A stretch of DNA of 7,388 bases from JBOHWJ01 sp050736615 (GTDB taxonomy: Bacteria > Desulfobacterota > Binatia > Binatales > Binataceae), in NCBI GenBank assembly GCA_050736615.1, contig JBOHWL010000137.1, forward strand, positions 1 through 7,388, given 5' to 3'. The notes beneath the pieces were generated by a model. It made no database searches. It was given only the letters and a program-made list of their open reading frames with translations, and was not told where the DNA came from. Positions 1 to 5,968 of the stretch are shown here, one piece after another. The first letter of the stretch is position 1. Each line of letters starts with the position of its first letter. Made by a program: the position numbers and the translations under genes.

Positions 1-445
1 CAAGCGCATCGGCTATATCGCGGGCGCCGCGCTGGCCGCGCTCAAGCGCTACGACTGGCCCGGCAACGTGCGCGAATTCGGCCACGCCATCCAAAGCGCC
101 GTGATGCTCTCCGAAGGCGATCGCATCTTTGCCGGGGACTTGCCGGATTATCTCCTTCACGACGCGTTGGGGATGACGGAGTGTGCCACGCCCGAGGAGA
201 CGCCGGAGGAAAGCCCGAACCCCGAGGGTAACGGCCATTGGTCACTCAATGAAGTGGTGAGTAAGGCTTCGAAGGCCGCGTTGCTGCGAGCGCTGCACGA
301 AACCCATGGCAACTGTCATCGCGCCGCGCAATTGTTGGGCGTCTCGCGCTATACCGTCTATCGCATGATCGCACGCTATGGAGTTGGACCGCGTCGTCAA
401 CGCGCCGATTTACCCACCGACGGAACGGAGAAGGGCGGCGACTGA
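1..445 (+). CDS. Sigma-54-dependent Fis-family transcriptional regulator, C-terminal part (5' end outside window)
   Basis: The open frame enters from the left edge (first full codon at 2) and ends at TGA 443-445. The first visible residues end a sigma-54 activator AAA+ domain: the motif WPGNVREF at bases 56-79 is the family's sensor II signature, whose Arg contacts nucleotide. A linker rich in Glu and Pro follows (about 180-235), then a Fis-type helix-turn-helix at about 275-400 (ALLRALHETHGNCHRAAQLLGVSR at its core). Proteins of this family bind upstream enhancer sites and use ATP hydrolysis to open promoters held by sigma-54 RNA polymerase. The N-terminal sensory domain, Walker motifs and GAFTGA loop are outside the window, so neither its signal nor its status as a response regulator can be judged. 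No partner gene follows; the next gene is on the other strand 440 bases away. Confidence 0.93.
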   Translation, partial: KRIGYIAGAALAALKRYDWPGNVREFGHAIQSAVMLSEGDRIFAGDLPDYLLHDALGMTECATPEETPEESPNPEGNGHWSLNEVVSKASKAALLRALHETHGNCHRAAQLLGVSRYTVYRMIARYGVGPRRQRADLPTDGTEKGGD

Positions 446-886
446 CGTTTCCTTGCGGTAAAAACCCTCCGAATCTTCCCAGTCCGCGTTTTCCGCCGGC
501 CACTTTAGGCTCCCGCGCTTAATCTCACGCGGTTAAGCACACAGCTCCGATCTCCAAGCGCGCTATCGCGACGCTTGCCTGAGACTCGTCGAATTTGGCA
601 GTAGCCGTCCTGATGCGACAACCCGCGAGCGGCGTGCGGAGAGCATACAAGAGGCAAAGGCCGGTCTTATGCGCTCGAATGCATCGAATGTGTCGGTGCG
701 GAAATTATTTATAGCTGACAACTGAAACGAAACGCGATAGTTCCGTCTCCGTATACTAACGATGGGGGATCGCATGTCCAGCTTACGGCTAAATGATGAA
801 CGACTGTGGAGCTGATGCGGAAGATGCTGTGTAGCGTCGTGAGCGGTCCCGCCCAGGCGCGCGTGTGACAAGCGATCGAGATGACG
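446..886. other. Intergenic stretch with no supported gene
   Basis: This 441-base gap lies between two genes that converge on it. Open frames on the minus strand (563-871, 709-972) give Arg/Ser-rich translations with no recognisable domain, no good ribosome site, and overlap each other and the glycosylase gene. I see no tRNA, no CRISPR repeats and no clear intrinsic terminator. A short inverted repeat, GCTTAA (517-522) with TTAAGC (533-538), has no T-run after it. The stretch around 690-780 is more AT-rich than its surroundings and may be decayed or regulatory DNA, but nothing specific can be named. Confidence 0.6.
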
Positions 887-1495
887 TCAATCGCGCGGGC
901 GCACCGAGACGTAGCGATTACCGCGTTCATAAAAGCGCCACGGCTTATCAGCCCAGCGTCCGGCGTAGGCAACGTTTATTCGAGGCGAGCGGCCAATTAT
1001 CCCGGTCGGCCGAGGGCCGATCTCGATGAACAGCTCCTCGCCGCATAGATCACGGCCGTAATCGTCGCCATTGATGCCCATCGCGGCGGTCAGCTTGCCC
1101 GGACCATTGGTCAATTCGCGCTCGGCGGCGGGCCTGCCGCGCCGGGCTTCCATCAAGGCCAGTCCCCGTACTGGCTCGAGCGCGCGGATCAAAACCGCGT
1201 GCGGTTCACCCTCGGCGCCGGTCACCAGATTCATTGCCCAACTGCTGCCGTAGAGGCGAAAGACGTAGGCGTGTCCGGGGGGTCCAAACATCGCGGCGGT
1301 GCGGCGCGTCAAGCCATGGGCACTATGGGCGGCGAGGTCCAGCGGCCCGCGATAAGCTTCCGCTTCGACGATGCGGCCGGCGGTTTCTCCTTCGGCGGTT
1401 CGGCGCACCAGCAGTTTGCCGATACATTCGCGCGCGACTGTCAGTACTGGTTGGGCGTAAAAGTCTCGGGGCAGTTTCGCGCAATTATTTTCCAT
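887..1495 (-). CDS. 3-methyladenine DNA glycosylase, AAG/MPG family
   Basis: This base-excision repair enzyme flips out alkylated purines such as 3-methyladenine and cuts the N-glycosidic bond, leaving an abasic site. Numbered from the upstream Met at 1546, the protein shows the block RIVEAEAYRGP with the general-base Glu63 and Tyr65 (human AAG Glu125, Tyr127), His74 (human His136), Tyr99 (the intercalating Tyr162), Asn106 in YGSSWAMN (Asn169) and Arg121 in IRALEP (Arg182). Later family blocks LTNGPGKLTAAMGI and SPRINVAYA are also present. Every key active-site residue is kept, so it should be active. I chose ATG 1493-1495 (202 residues, begins MENNCAKLPRDFY) because homology starts only about residue 25 of the longer version and family members are usually about 190-210 residues. 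Neither start has a convincing Shine-Dalgarno; the alternative begins at 1546. Stop is TGA at 889-887. Confidence 0.95.
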   Translation of the reverse strand: MENNCAKLPRDFYAQPVLTVARECIGKLLVRRTAEGETAGRIVEAEAYRGPLDLAAHSAHGLTRRTAAMFGPPGHAYVFRLYGSSWAMNLVTGAEGEPHAVLIRALEPVRGLALMEARRGRPAAERELTNGPGKLTAAMGINGDDYGRDLCGEELFIEIGPRPTGIIGRSPRINVAYAGRWADKPWRFYERGNRYVSVRPRD

Positions 1496-1520
1496 CGCCA
1501 ATCTATTGGCACATTGGCGA
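1495..1520. promoter_or_regulatory. Palindrome cluster, candidate enhancer (UAS) for the sigma-54 promoter
   Basis: TCGCCAAT (1495-1502) is perfectly mirrored by ATTGGCGA (1513-1520), and a third half-site ATTGGC (1505-1510) forms a second perfect palindrome, GCCAAT-CT-ATTGGC. The centre is about 141 bases upstream of the predicted start at 1649, within the usual distance for binding sites of sigma-54 activators. It also abuts the first base of the glycosylase start codon. Which protein binds is inferred: the regulator encoded at 3186-4643 is the simplest candidate. Confidence 0.4.
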
Positions 1521-1622
1521 GTCAAGATGCAGTAATCGACCCGCATAACGCCGACTGCGCCACGTTTCCACTTGCGGGATCAAACACGCCGGATTTCCTG
1601 CTAAAGTCCGTCGCAATCGCGC

Positions 1623-1638
1623 TGGCATCGGGGTTGCT
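1623..1638 (+). promoter_or_regulatory. Sigma-54 (RpoN) -24/-12 promoter of the kinase-regulator-pspA operon
   Basis: The sequence is TGGCAT-CGGGG-TTGCT. Against the consensus TGGCAC-RNNNN-TTGCW it has the invariant GG (1624-1625) and GC (1636-1637) at the correct spacing, with differences only at the sixth base and the purine after it. The predicted start is about 1649, giving a leader of roughly 70 bases before the kinase ATG at 1720. The operon it serves encodes a sigma-54 activator, so positive autoregulation is the natural reading. Confidence 0.72.
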
Positions 1639-1719
1639 CATAAATCGCTCGCGATAGGTTCTCAACACGGCCCTATGGCCGGGGTGTCTGGATCGGGCGG
1701 CGGCTGGCCGTAAAGCAAA

Positions 1720-3189
1720 ATGATAGACGTGCTCATATTAGCCATAATCATCTTCGCGCTGGTGCAGTATCGCCGCTGCAAACGGATGGATCGGTGGCAC
1801 AAGCGCGATAAGTGGTCGCGCCGATGGGAGCGCTGGGAGGCCCGCGATCGGGCCCCCGCCGCCAAATGGGATAAATGGAGCCGCCATTGGCAGGGATGGG
1901 AGCGCTGGGCCAGCGATGCGCGCCACCAGGCGGCCAACTGCGAGGATCAGGTCGCGAATCAGTCCGAACGTGCGGGGACCAGGCTGCGGGGCGGTGCCGA
2001 AAGCATGCGCGCGAATGATGAGCGTTCGCGTCCGGGTGAAACCGAACGTGAGCGCGATGCCCGGGTTAAAAGCGAGGACGAACACCAGGCCTATGAGCGC
2101 GCACGAAAACGCGCCGCCCAGCAAGCCGGCTTTTACGCTCACCTGATGTGGTATGGGGTCGTCATCGGCTCCTGCCTGATCCTGAACCTGATCGTGTCGC
2201 CCGGCTTCGAGTGGTGGATTTTCCCGGCCGTTGGCTGGGGGATCGGACTGGCCAGTCATTTCGGCGCGGTCTATGGCTGGCACTGGATTCACGAGCGCGT
2301 CTTCGAACCCGCCATCAAGCGCGAGGTTCAGCGCGAGGTCACGCTTGAAAAAGAGGCGATGCGGACGGAGAAGCAGGCCTCGCTCGATGAGTTGACCGCC
2401 AGTTTCGCCCATGAGATCCGCAACCCAATCGCGGCGGCCAAAAGCCTCGTGCAGCAAATGGGCGAGGATCCCCGGTCAAACGAGAACGTTGAATACGCCA
2501 AGGTCGCGCTGGACGAACTGGCGCGCGTTGAGCGCAGCGTGTCGCATCTGCTGAAATACGCCAAAGAAGAGGACTATCATTTTGACAACGTTAACCTGGC
2601 CGCGGTGCTCGACCAGGCGCTGACGCAAATGCGCGGCAAACTCGGGGCCGCGCACGTCACCCTCTCACGCAGCTATATTGGCGGACCCACTGTGCGTGCC
2701 GACGCCGACAAGTTGCGCCAGGTGTTTACCAACATTATCGACAACGCGATCGATGCGATGCACGAGGGCGAACGGCGCCTTGAACTGGGTATTGTGCGGC
2801 TTTACGCGAGCAGTGCGACCGTGGTCATCCGCGACAACGGTTGTGGCATCCCTGAAGACAAGCTCACGAAAATTTTCAACCCCTTCTATACCACCAAGCA
2901 AAACGGCACGGGCCTGGGCATGGGCATCGCCAAGAAAGTGATGGATGCGCATCATGGCCGTATCGAGGTGCGCAGCGAGGCTGGAGTGGGCACGGAAATC
3001 CGTTTGACTGTTCCCGTCCCGGACGCCGCGCGCACGGCGAGCGACGAGCGCCAGGATGGAGCCGGACAAGGCCATGCGGCCACTGCGGCGCCACTCGCGG
3101 CGGCGAAGGAACCGCTTGCGAATCCACTGAACTATGACGTCGACGGCGGCGGCGAGGCCGGTTTCGACGCAGTGGGGCAGCGTCGATGA
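1720..3189 (+). CDS. Membrane sensor histidine kinase with N-terminal TM helix, Trp-rich segment and 2TM domain
   Basis: This protein autophosphorylates and should pass phosphate to the regulator encoded next to it. In order: one hydrophobic helix (residues 2-16) followed by RRCKR; a Trp-rich stretch (26-63) with nine Trp; a charged linker (64-125); a 2TM domain (about 125-190, with ERARKRAAQQAGFYAHL and PAVGWGIGLASH typical of that family); a coiled linker; HisKA with FAHEIRNP, phospho-acceptor His231; and an HATPase_c domain with N-box Asn342, DNGCGI (372-377), FNPFYTTK (386-393) and GTGLGMG (396-402). All catalytic boxes are intact. The last 55 or so residues are an Ala/Gly-rich tail. The positive-inside rule puts the linker and kinase in the cytoplasm and leaves only a few residues outside, so it probably senses within the membrane. 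ATG 1720 is the first in-frame start after TAA at 1711; its Shine-Dalgarno is weak. Its TGA overlaps the next ATG. Confidence 0.93.
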   Translation: MIDVLILAIIIFALVQYRRCKRMDRWHKRDKWSRRWERWEARDRAPAAKWDKWSRHWQGWERWASDARHQAANCEDQVANQSERAGTRLRGGAESMRANDERSRPGETERERDARVKSEDEHQAYERARKRAAQQAGFYAHLMWYGVVIGSCLILNLIVSPGFEWWIFPAVGWGIGLASHFGAVYGWHWIHERVFEPAIKREVQREVTLEKEAMRTEKQASLDELTASFAHEIRNPIAAAKSLVQQMGEDPRSNENVEYAKVALDELARVERSVSHLLKYAKEEDYHFDNVNLAAVLDQALTQMRGKLGAAHVTLSRSYIGGPTVRADADKLRQVFTNIIDNAIDAMHEGERRLELGIVRLYASSATVVIRDNGCGIPEDKLTKIFNPFYTTKQNGTGLGMGIAKKVMDAHHGRIEVRSEAGVGTEIRLTVPVPDAARTASDERQDGAGQGHAATAAPLAAAKEPLANPLNYDVDGGGEAGFDAVGQRR

Positions 3190-4643
3190 AGGGCCGGCTT
3201 TTGATCGTCGACGATGAGCGCGGCATCCTGGTCGCGCTTAAAGGCCTCTTCAATAAAGAAGGCTACGAGGTCGAAACGGCCGAGTCGGGCGAAGAAGCGC
3301 TGGCCAAAGTCACCGCCGGACTGTTTCACGTGATCATTACCGACCTCAGCATGAAGGGGATGAGCGGACTCGACTTGCTGCGCGAGGTCAAGCGGCTGGA
3401 GCCGCAATGCGCGATCATGATGATCACCGCGTACGGCACGCAGCGTATTGCGGTTGAGGCGATGAAGGCGGGCGCCGAAGATTATCTGCCCAAGCCCTTC
3501 GACAACGATGAGTTGCGGATCAAAGTCCGCCACGTGATGGAGAAGCAGCTTCTGCGGCGCGCCTACAGCCAATTGGTTGAACAAGTCAATCTCGAGAACG
3601 GGCAATTCGCCGACATGGTCGGCCGCTCACGCGCCATGATGCGCGTGTTCGAAACGATCGAGAAAGTCGCTGCCACCGACGTGACGGTGCTGGTCCGTGG
3701 CGAATCGGGCACCGGCAAGGAACTGGTGGCGCGCGCGCTTCACGCGCGCAGCCTGCGGGCGAATGGCCCCTTTATCGCGGTCAATTGCGCCTCGTTTTCG
3801 CGCGACCTGGCCGAAAGCGAACTGTTAGGCCACGAGCGCGGCGCTTTTACCGGCGCGACCGCCCGGCGCGAAGGCAAATTCGAAGCGGCCGACGGGGGCA
3901 CGCTGTTTCTCGACGAGATCGGCGATATGGGCCTCGAGACGCAGGCCAAGTTGTTGCGCGTGATTCAGGAAAAACGCTTCGAGCGCGTCGGCGGCAATCA
4001 ATCGCTCGCCGTCGATGTGCGGATCATTGCGGCCACCAATCAGGACCTCGAGGCGATGGTGGCGAACGGACGCTTTCGCGAGGATCTCTATTATCGCGTC
4101 AAGGTGGTCGAAGTGCGTATTCCTCCTTTGCGTGAGCGCCGCGCGGATATCCCGGCTCTGGTGCTTCATTTTCTGAAAGATGCGTGCGCGCGGTTTGGCA
4201 CCCCAGGCAAAACATTGAGTCCCGAGGCGATGCGGCTGTGCGTGGAAAATCCGTGGCGCGGCAATGTGCGCTCGCTCAGAGCCGCGCTTGAACAGGCGGT
4301 GATTCTTTCTTCCGGCACGACGATTACGGCGGCGGAACTGCTCGGCGGTGAAGGCGAAACCGAGTCATCTCGCGCGTTTTCAAACGCGGACGCCGCTGAA
4401 AGCCTTCCGGGCGCGGCTTCGCCTCAAACGGCGGCGGCCGGCGAGATGAAATTTCGCGAAGCCAAGGAAAAGTTCGTCGCCCAATGGGAACGCGAGTTCT
4501 TTGTCGGCGCGCTCAAGGCGACCGGCGGCAATATCTCGCATGCGGCCGAACGGGCCGGCATGTACCGGCAGAATTTTCAGCAGAAGATGCGTGAGCTTGG
4601 CATTGGCGTCAATGCCCTCGGACTCAAAACCGAGGATGAATGA
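3186..4643 (+). CDS. NtrC-family sigma-54-dependent response regulator (REC-AAA+-Fis HTH)
   Basis: The receiver domain (residues 1-120) has acidic Asp9/Asp10, phospho-acceptor Asp53, Thr81 and Lys103. The AAA+ domain (about 143-375) has Walker A GESGTGKE (172-179), the sigma-54 contact loop GAFTGA (219-224), Walker B TLFLDE (239-244), sensor I RIIAATNQD (279-287) and arginine fingers in FREDLYYR (297-304). A low-complexity linker (about 385-425) leads to a Fis-type helix-turn-helix (about 447-475). Phosphorylation by the upstream kinase should let it form a ring, hydrolyse ATP and remodel sigma-54 polymerase. The start ATG at 3186 overlaps the kinase stop (ATGA), indicating translational coupling. 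One oddity: sensor II reads PWRGNVRSL (356-364) where most relatives have PWPGNVREL; the nucleotide-contacting Arg362 is kept. The likely target is the promoter at 1623-1638, and possibly other envelope genes. Confidence 0.96.
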   Translation: MKGRLLIVDDERGILVALKGLFNKEGYEVETAESGEEALAKVTAGLFHVIITDLSMKGMSGLDLLREVKRLEPQCAIMMITAYGTQRIAVEAMKAGAEDYLPKPFDNDELRIKVRHVMEKQLLRRAYSQLVEQVNLENGQFADMVGRSRAMMRVFETIEKVAATDVTVLVRGESGTGKELVARALHARSLRANGPFIAVNCASFSRDLAESELLGHERGAFTGATARREGKFEAADGGTLFLDEIGDMGLETQAKLLRVIQEKRFERVGGNQSLAVDVRIIAATNQDLEAMVANGRFREDLYYRVKVVEVRIPPLRERRADIPALVLHFLKDACARFGTPGKTLSPEAMRLCVENPWRGNVRSLRAALEQAVILSSGTTITAAELLGGEGETESSRAFSNADAAESLPGAASPQTAAAGEMKFREAKEKFVAQWEREFFVGALKATGGNISHAAERAGMYRQNFQQKMRELGIGVNALGLKTEDE

Positions 4644-4671
4644 AACTGGGCGGCACCACCGCTCATCGGGC

Positions 4672-4677
4672 AAGGAG
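4672..4677 (+). promoter_or_regulatory. Strong Shine-Dalgarno of the pspA-like gene
   Basis: AAGGAG lies seven bases before ATG 4685. It decides the start over the upstream ATG at 4640, which overlaps the regulator stop and has no such site. It is the best ribosome site in the operon and suggests the PspA-like protein is made in larger amounts than the two regulators, as expected of a protein that works as large oligomers. Confidence 0.8.
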
Positions 4678-4684
4678 AAGCGAC

Positions 4685-5419
4685 ATGGGCATTTCGAGAT
4701 TGTTCAGCCTTATCGGCGGGAAGTTCAGCCGCTGGATCAAATCACGCGAGGCGCGTGACCCGGAAGCCGTCTATGAAGCCGCGATTTCCGATCGCGTGCG
4801 CCGCTACCAGCAGCTCAAGAGTGCCGCCGCCGGCGTGATCTATATGCGCAACAAGCTCGAAAGCGAACTGAAGGAAAAAACCGCACACCTCGCCGAAGTC
4901 GCCGATCAAGCGGGGCAGGCGGCCGATCTCAACGAAGATCAATGCGCGCTGCTGCTGATCCGCCGCAAACATGAACTTGAAGGCGATTGCGCGCGTGTGC
5001 GCGAAGAATTGAATCAACTCACCGCCGAGGCCGAGGACGCCAAAAAGAATCTGGTCGGCTTCAAGAGCGAGATCGATAAGCTCAAAGTGGAAAAGGTCAG
5101 GATGCTAGCGCGTCTGCGCAACGCGCAAGCACGCCTGCGCGTCGAACGGGCGCTTGAAGAGGTATCCTACGACGAAGATCTGCGCGGCTTGCAGGAGGTC
5201 CGGGAATCAATCGATCGGATGCTAACCGAGGCAGGCGTTAATCGCGAGATTCATGACGGGGAAATCGATCGCAAGCTCGAGCGGATTCGCACTCAGAATG
5301 CGGAAGCCAAGGCACAGGCCGAGCTTGAGCAACTAAAACAGCGCCGGCGTCCGCCGCTGGTCCCGATGGACGTCTTCTCAAGCGTTCATCACAACGGGCA
5401 GGCTCAGCGCCCGGATTAG
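4685..5419 (+). CDS. pspA: PspA/IM30 (Vipp1, LiaH) family protein
   Basis: The product has 244 residues (E. coli PspA 222, plant/cyanobacterial Vipp1 about 260). It begins MGISRLFSLIGGKFSRWIK, a short amphipathic helix of the kind PspA proteins use to insert into stressed membrane, followed by RDPEAVYEAAI, matching the family's conserved DP start of the second helix. The rest, about 30-230, is almost wholly charged alpha-helical coiled coil with no membrane span, then a short Pro-containing tail. Family members are cytoplasmic, form rods or rings of ESCRT-III fold, bind anionic lipid and limit proton leakage. The sequence is divergent, so the name marks the family, not a proven ortholog. It lies 41 bases after the regulator stop on the same strand and is read as the effector of the operon. 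Unlike E. coli, no pspB or pspC lies beside it, and the regulator is a full two-component activator rather than PspF. Confidence 0.85.
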   Translation: MGISRLFSLIGGKFSRWIKSREARDPEAVYEAAISDRVRRYQQLKSAAAGVIYMRNKLESELKEKTAHLAEVADQAGQAADLNEDQCALLLIRRKHELEGDCARVREELNQLTAEAEDAKKNLVGFKSEIDKLKVEKVRMLARLRNAQARLRVERALEEVSYDEDLRGLQEVRESIDRMLTEAGVNREIHDGEIDRKLERIRTQNAEAKAQAELEQLKQRRRPPLVPMDVFSSVHHNGQAQRPD

Positions 5420-5420
5420 C

Positions 5421-5628
5421 GGAATCTCTGCACAATACAATGGATGATTCTGTCATGCCGAGCGCCACCAGCGGAGCCGCGCTGCGCGGCGAAGCGAGCA
5501 GGCGAGTCTGCGAGCTGCGTATGAAAGCGAAGAATCCCGGATCTTCCAGTTTTTGCGGGCTTTTTGCCGGGATTCTTCACTTCGCAGACTCCGTTCAGAA
5601 TGACAAATGGGCTTGTGCAGAGGTTCCC
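5421..5628. mobile_element. MITE-like palindromic element inserted at the pspA stop codon
   Basis: The ends are an inverted repeat: GGAATCTCTGCACAA (5421-5435) matches the reverse complement of 5613-5627 at 14 of 15 positions. The perfect direct repeat TAGC flanks the element at 5417-5420 and 5629-5632 and fits a target duplication; its TAG is the stop codon of the preceding gene. Inside, further arms pair: TGTCAT (5451-5456) with ATGACA (5600-5605), GAGTCTGCGA (5504-5513) with TCGCAGACTC (5582-5591), and GAAGAATCCCGG (5529-5540) with CCGGGATTCTTC (5567-5578). No transposase is encoded, so movement would need an enzyme supplied elsewhere. The end sequence resembles an insertion sequence terminus, but I cannot name the family. 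Transcribed, it would fold into a long hairpin at the 3' end of the operon mRNA. Confidence 0.72.
5504..5591. repeat. Inner hairpin of the palindromic element
   Basis: A 10-bp perfect outer stem (5504-5513 with 5582-5591) and a 12-bp perfect inner stem (5529-5540 with 5567-5578) enclose a T-rich loop of 26 bases. The left arm carries about a dozen extra bases between the two stems. There is no T-run after the right arm, so it is not a classical intrinsic terminator, but in RNA it could stall 3' exonucleases and protect the pspA message. Confidence 0.7.
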
Positions 5629-5634
5629 TAGCAG

Positions 5635-5700
5635 GGTGTTGAGGGCACTGAGATGCGACTCGCGATAAGAACTCCTTTTTCAACACCACTTCTAGTGGTG
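5635..5700 (+). promoter_or_regulatory. Two mutually exclusive hairpins around the start of the small ORF
   Basis: GGTGTTGA (5635-5642) pairs perfectly with TCAACACC (5680-5687), extendable by three G-U pairs over 5643-5645, and would bury the ribosome site GAGGG (5641-5645). CACCACT (5684-5690) pairs perfectly with AGTGGTG (5694-5700) through a TCT loop. The two stems share 5684-5687, so only one can form at a time. Whether this is functional is unknown. Confidence 0.25.
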
Positions 5701-5883
5701 GGTGTATGGACCTTGGCTATGGCGACCGGCTTCCTGGCTTATGAGCATGCCGTCTCAAATCAAATAATAGTGAGCAGCGTCACTCCACCACCTATCGATC
5801 ATCCTGGCAATTTGGTGGAGCCGTGGAATGCTCCAGGTATGTGGCGAGACGCTAGCGACTGGCAAGGCGATTTATGTTTGTGA
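5653..5883 (+). CDS. Hypothetical small membrane protein (76 residues)
   Basis: I do not recognise a family. The frame starts at ATG 5653 with GAGGG seven bases upstream and ends at TGA 5881-5883. Residues about 12-29 (TPLLVVGVWTLAMATGFL) form one probable membrane helix; the remainder is a polar tail with PPP and several Trp, likely exposed. Codon use is more AT-rich than in every neighbour (ATA, TTA, CCT and CCA codons occur), which suggests recent arrival or decay rather than a core gene. It sits between the mobile element and the oxygenase gene, 20 bases after the element's flanking repeat. It may be real, the remnant of a longer gene, or a chance frame; the ribosome site and the membrane helix are the only support. 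Confidence 0.35.
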   Translation: MRLAIRTPFSTPLLVVGVWTLAMATGFLAYEHAVSNQIIVSSVTPPPIDHPGNLVEPWNAPGMWRDASDWQGDLCL

Positions 5884-5958
5884 AAAATCGCTCATCCGTT
5901 CAGGCGATTAAGGTAAACTGTTGTGCTCATCGCCTCGCCTGGTGCGTCCGTGGGTCAT

Positions 5959-5962
5959 GGAG
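5959..5962 (+). promoter_or_regulatory. Shine-Dalgarno deciding the start of the nitronate monooxygenase gene
   Basis: GGAG lies six bases before ATG 5969. In-frame alternatives at 5957 (ATG) and 5921 (TTG) lack a comparable site, and homology to the family begins only about 15 residues after 5969. Confidence 0.6.
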
Positions 5963-5968
5963 AACTTT

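Noticed and set aside
517..538. Inverted repeat GCTTAA/TTAAGC as a terminator after the first gene
   Set aside because: Short stem, AT-rich, about 70 bases past the stop and with no following T-run.
752..757. TATACT as a -10 box of a sigma-70 promoter
   Set aside because: No matching -35 at 16-18 bases upstream and no gene downstream on that strand.
563..871. Minus-strand open frame of 102 codons in the gene-free stretch
   Set aside because: No good ribosome site, Arg/Ser-rich composition, no recognisable motif, and it overlaps another equally unsupported frame.
1507..1521. TGGCAC followed by ATTGG as a second sigma-54 promoter
   Set aside because: The -12 element is absent at the required spacing (CGAGT instead of TTGCW).
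1199..1657. Plus-strand open frame of 152 codons, with two further plus-strand frames at 1071-1253 and 1234-1548
   Set aside because: All lie opposite the glycosylase gene, whose active-site motifs are unmistakable; their translations show no domain and arise from high-GC codon structure.
1738..2457. Minus-strand open frame of 239 codons opposite the kinase
   Set aside because: It mirrors the kinase N-terminal half, where the plus strand encodes the 2TM domain and HisKA motif; no family resemblance or ribosome site.
4640..4684. Upstream ATG overlapping the regulator stop as the start of the PspA-like gene
   Set aside because: AAGGAG seven bases before ATG 4685, and the family-typical beginning MGI at 4685, favour the shorter form; the extra 15 residues match nothing in the family.
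5440..5631. 63-codon open frame inside the palindromic element
   Set aside because: It runs through the inverted repeats of the element and carries no protein motif.
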